This document shows positions 6,485-9,007 of a DNA stretch of 9,007 nt, piece after piece. The stretch lies in the NCBI GenBank assembly GCA_947311285.1, contig CAMZKS010000029.1:1-9007 (forward strand), written 5' to 3'. The first letter of the stretch is position 1. Every line of letters starts with the position of its first letter. The notes below the pieces were generated by a model that did not search any database, was not told the origin of the DNA, and worked only from the letters and a program-made list of their open reading frames with translations. This DNA is from an uncultured bacterium (lineage in GTDB: Bacteria > Patescibacteriota > Gracilibacteria > UBA4473). Position numbers and translations under genes: made by a program.

Positions 6485-7249
6485 CTAAGCCCAAACAACT
6501 AACTCTTTTAAAAGCACTTTTTTAAACCCGGTTGGTAAAATTTTAACTTCAGGGTGTAGACGTTCAAACACAGCCGCATTTAGTCGAGCCGATTTAGTTT
6601 GATCCACCATCCGACTCAAATTTTGTGGATCATTATGAAGCACCTTAACCGACGGTTCATAATAGAGTTTAAGGCCTTTTTTTTCTAAACGATAACCCAG
6701 CTCGCTATCTTCAAAGCCCCAACCACTAAATTGGTCTGAAAACCTTTCAAGATTTATAAATTTTGTTTTAAGTGAAATATTAGCCGTATAAAAATGATGC
6801 CAATCCGGTTTATAACCCGTATCTAAACGCTTGTAATCAAATTGGGCATTATGTTCTAACCATTGATGAAAAGGATCTGCTGCTAGTTCTGGCGTCCAAT
6901 GAACACGGCCCAGTAAAGCTTCATTCTCCGCTGGATACTGTTGATGCCAAGTGTGGGTATAACTCAGCCAATAAGGATCTACGAGCGTGTCGTCTCCTAA
7001 GAAAGCGTCTATATCTCCACTCACGTTATCCAAACCTAAATTACGGGCGCCACTGGCATAAACTTTCTTGCCCGTTTCTAAAATAATGACTCTCGAATCA
7101 TCTACGAAAAATGACGACGGCTTAACGCCATCAAAAACTACTATTATTTCAACTTCAGTCTGAGCAAAATTTTTACTCATAAAAAGAGATTCTATCACCG
7201 GCTTAAGAGTGGAACGACCGATTGTTGGTATAATAATTGAAATTTTCAT
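6485..7249 (-). CDS. Family 2 glycosyltransferase (GT-A fold)
   Basis: Predicted cytoplasmic or membrane-associated enzyme moving a sugar from a nucleotide-sugar donor, probably for surface polysaccharide or glycoconjugate (inference). With the ATG at 7249 it has 254 residues. Motifs: KISIIIPTIGR (2-12, first strand), VFDG (38-41, aspartate D40), GARNLGL (67-73), LGDD (84-87, the DxD-like metal site), TANISL (155-160), and GWGFEDSELGYRL (176-188) with the acidic pair E180-D181 typical of the GT2 catalytic-base region, then VKVLH ending at His205. A GTG at 7267 is in frame, but it adds only six residues ahead of the canonical first strand and overlaps the upstream gene's stop; ATG 7249 leaves a 10-base gap. 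No membrane helix is evident. The gene is last in a minus-strand unit after murB and the exported protein. Its TAG stop may truncate a longer C-terminus (see 6419-6484). Confidence 0.92.
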   Translation of the reverse strand: MKISIIIPTIGRSTLKPVIESLFMSKNFAQTEVEIIVVFDGVKPSSFFVDDSRVIILETGKKVYASGARNLGLDNVSGDIDAFLGDDTLVDPYWLSYTHTWHQQYPAENEALLGRVHWTPELAADPFHQWLEHNAQFDYKRLDTGYKPDWHHFYTANISLKTKFINLERFSDQFSGWGFEDSELGYRLEKKGLKLYYEPSVKVLHNDPQNLSRMVDQTKSARLNAAVFERLHPEVKILPTGFKKVLLKELVVWA

Positions 7250-7259
7250 AATCCAAAAA

Positions 7260-8657
7260 CTACTCACGAATAATTATAGGACGTGTGTTTATATCGATAT
7301 TAAAACCCGATCGCCAATCGTCACGATCACCACCCGTCACGGATCCAGAAAAATCGGTCCACACCCAATCGGCACTTTCTAACTGAGTGAGTAACAATTT
7401 ATCCCCATTCTCATAACGCTCGCCAATTAACTGTATGGCCGCACCATCGTCATCAGACTTCCCCACAGAATCATTAACCAAATTCGCAATTCTAAGTTCT
7501 AACCCTCTTGATTCATTTGGCGGAATAATAAAATTCTCTAGTTCTATTCGAATAGATTGTGATTTTGAATCATTTCGGTTATCTGCCACTGAAAATATTT
7601 GATTCGTCGGCACTCCTAGAACGGTGCCATCAGCCCCAATTTCTACAAGACTAAAATCAGAGGCATTAAGTAAAGCTCCATTTTTTTTTTCCATACCAAT
7701 CACTCGCATTTCTAGTGTCGCTCGACGTAACTGCGACGCATTATCGGCTGATATATTTTCTACTCGCATTCGATAAAACGCTTGTGGTGTCACTTGTGGT
7801 TCTTCTATTAAATTTTGTGGGTTAAAGTGTGAAATTTTTAACCCTGATAATCCTCGTGAAAAAATAGCCGGCCGAGACGCAGAAACGCTTACTTCTCCAA
7901 GCGAAAGCGTTTGATTTATTTGAGAAGCTACCACACCTTGAACCCCTTGCGCGCTATCTAGAATCCAACGAATACTGCTGTTTCCTTCTGAAGCGAGAGC
8001 GGGTTTAGGTTTGGCTGCGATACCAAAATTAAGAATCGTGCTACCAATGCTTAATGGCGACGAGGACAGATCAAAGTACAACTTCCCACTGTCGGTGGTA
8101 ACACCAGACACCAACTCTGACGTTGGTCCCATTAGGGTATAAGTGTACTGCGAAGCGGCTTGTTTTTCATTTTCGGTTAACGTCCCAGACTGATCAACGT
8201 CCGTCACAAAGTAAAGCCCTGTCACCTGAACGGTATCATTGGTGGCACTTTTGAATAAATAGTGTGTTATGAATTTATAATCATCACCATCAATCAGTGT
8301 TTGGCTTGTTTCCACTCGTCGCTGATCAATTTCAAGTTTTACTGATACTGGCTCTGGTGGCGCTGGGCAATAAGAACGCACTGCCGCTTCAGTACAGTCA
8401 AAAAGTTCATACTGAATCAGATTGTTTTTACAGGAAAACGTAACATATTTATGACGAGAGGCCGAGTAAGTGTCCGTAAAAGTACGATCAAATAGGGTTT
8501 CGTTATTTTTTGTCCAAATAAAATGTGTCGTCCCAGCTGGGGTTGATAAAAATGAGCTATTATTACTATCACTGCAGTAAAAACTATGATCATCTTTCCC
8601 CTGCACGGCAGGGAGAGAGAGAAACATAAATATTGAAACGAGCAAAACTTTTTTCAT
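7260..8657 (-). CDS. Hypothetical exported protein with signal peptide and EF-hand-like loop, 465 aa
   Basis: Unknown family. The ATG at 8657 gives a textbook Sec signal peptide: KK, hydrophobic core VLLVSIFMFLSLP, and probable cleavage after AVQG (residue 20). An in-frame ATG at 8705 would add 16 basic residues and overlap murB by 11 bases; I prefer 8657, though neither start has a good Shine-Dalgarno. The mature N-terminal region has four cysteines (28, 76, 88, 97), perhaps forming disulfides outside the cytoplasm. Residues 153-164, DVDQSGTLTENE, match the 12-residue EF-hand calcium loop. The rest is rich in Ser, Thr, Asn and Asp with alternating beta-like strands, suggesting stacked beta domains. 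The C-terminus has WVWTDFSG (431-438) and DDWRSGFNIDI (446-456), a pattern I associate, without proof, with surface proteins of candidate-phyla bacteria. No C-terminal anchor is visible, so it may be secreted. A run of ten A lies in the gene. Confidence 0.85.
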   Translation of the reverse strand: MKKVLLVSIFMFLSLPAVQGKDDHSFYCSDSNNSSFLSTPAGTTHFIWTKNNETLFDRTFTDTYSASRHKYVTFSCKNNLIQYELFDCTEAAVRSYCPAPPEPVSVKLEIDQRRVETSQTLIDGDDYKFITHYLFKSATNDTVQVTGLYFVTDVDQSGTLTENEKQAASQYTYTLMGPTSELVSGVTTDSGKLYFDLSSSPLSIGSTILNFGIAAKPKPALASEGNSSIRWILDSAQGVQGVVASQINQTLSLGEVSVSASRPAIFSRGLSGLKISHFNPQNLIEEPQVTPQAFYRMRVENISADNASQLRRATLEMRVIGMEKKNGALLNASDFSLVEIGADGTVLGVPTNQIFSVADNRNDSKSQSIRIELENFIIPPNESRGLELRIANLVNDSVGKSDDDGAAIQLIGERYENGDKLLLTQLESADWVWTDFSGSVTGGDRDDWRSGFNIDINTRPIIIRE

Positions 8658-8694
8658 TCCGTTAAAGCGTAATCTTTTACGTGAAAAATGGAAT

Positions 8695-9007
8695 TTAAAT
8701 AACATTAACTTCTGGTGTTAACTCTACGCCAAAACGATCTTTTACCGACGCCTGAATATCAAGAGCTAGCTGCCAAATATCGAGCCCTTTCGCCCCTCCA
8801 TAATTTACAATTACTAACGGTTGATCTTTATGCACACCATAATTACCAAACGTTTTGCCTTTCCAACCAGCCTGATCAATTAAATAAGCGGCAGGCAATT
8901 TAAACTTCCCATCCACCACGGCGTAATGCGGCACGTCGGGGTTCGTGAGCTTAATTTGATCCAACCTATCTAGGCTTACTACCGGGTTTTTAAAAAAACT
9001 ACCAGCA
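8695..9007 (-). CDS. murB: UDP-N-acetylenolpyruvoylglucosamine reductase, C-terminal part (5' end outside window)
   Basis: MurB uses NADPH and FAD to reduce UDP-GlcNAc-enolpyruvate to UDP-MurNAc, the second committed step of peptidoglycan precursor synthesis in the cytoplasm. The frame is open to the window edge, giving 103 residues of a protein usually about 300 or more. The fragment begins with AGSFFKNPVV, the family signature whose serine (fragment residue 3) is the catalytic proton donor, then LPAAYLIDQAGWKGK, YGVHKDQPLVIVNYGGAKG, and a helix IQASVKDRFGVEL. It ends TPEVNVI, where the glutamate (fragment residue 99) is the second conserved catalytic residue. TTG at 8964 is internal, not a start. 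The FAD-binding domain lies outside the window. It is upstream of the exported protein and glycosyltransferase genes on the same strand, suggesting an envelope transcription unit. Confidence 0.96.
   Translation of the reverse strand, partial: AGSFFKNPVVSLDRLDQIKLTNPDVPHYAVVDGKFKLPAAYLIDQAGWKGKTFGNYGVHKDQPLVIVNYGGAKGLDIWQLALDIQASVKDRFGVELTPEVNVI

Noticed and set aside
8715..8903. Plus-strand open frame opposite murB
   Set aside because: murB is certain from its catalytic motifs; the opposite frame has no recognisable content.
1..9007. TGA recoding as in Gracilibacteria or Absconditabacteria
   Set aside because: No gene needs an in-frame TGA to stay open; conserved proteins (HisS, RecR, MurB) read cleanly with the standard code. 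TGA is not used as a stop, but nine stops are too few to conclude more.

Overview
The window is dense, AT-rich bacterial DNA. It holds the 3' end of a histidyl-tRNA synthetase gene (hisS), three genes of unknown function, recR, a HAD-family phosphatase gene, a family 2 glycosyltransferase gene, an unknown exported protein gene, and the 3' end of murB. All recognisable genes are bacterial housekeeping or envelope genes. Several traits would fit the candidate phyla radiation (Patescibacteria): a high share of unknown proteins, few Shine-Dalgarno sites, a short-leader or leaderless promoter layout, and small divergent versions of core proteins. This assignment is inference; no marker in the window proves it. 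All nine stop codons are TAA (seven) or TAG (two). No TGA is used as a stop or interrupts a frame, so the standard code fits and TGA recoding is not suggested.

Layout. hisS (1-738, +) is cut at its 5' side and may end at a weak hairpin. An unknown 252-residue gene (848-1606, +) follows with its own sigma-70-like promoter. It converges on a two-gene minus-strand operon (4867 to 1650): a soluble 437-residue unknown protein, then a 634-residue protein with one membrane helix, joined by a one-base TAATG overlap. One strong bidirectional hairpin at 1623-1651 ends both convergent units. A 122-bp divergent promoter region (4868-4989) separates that operon from recR (4990-5595, +). The HAD gene (5600-6430, +) lies 4 bp after recR.

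From 9007 leftwards, murB, the exported protein gene and the glycosyltransferase gene form a minus-strand unit that meets the HAD gene tail to tail. MurB acts in peptidoglycan precursor synthesis, so this unit looks envelope-related. The 634-residue protein also has a short motif resembling peptidoglycan-binding domains, so part of the unknown block may also be envelope-linked.

Most notable points: RecR has lost two of its four canonical zinc-finger cysteines; the glycosyltransferase stop (TAG) is followed in frame by a coding-like 21-codon tail; recR appears to be transcribed leaderless; and a ten-adenine tract lies inside the exported protein gene. No gap without a gene exceeds 300 bases. 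I saw no tRNA, rRNA, CRISPR array, insertion sequence or phage gene.
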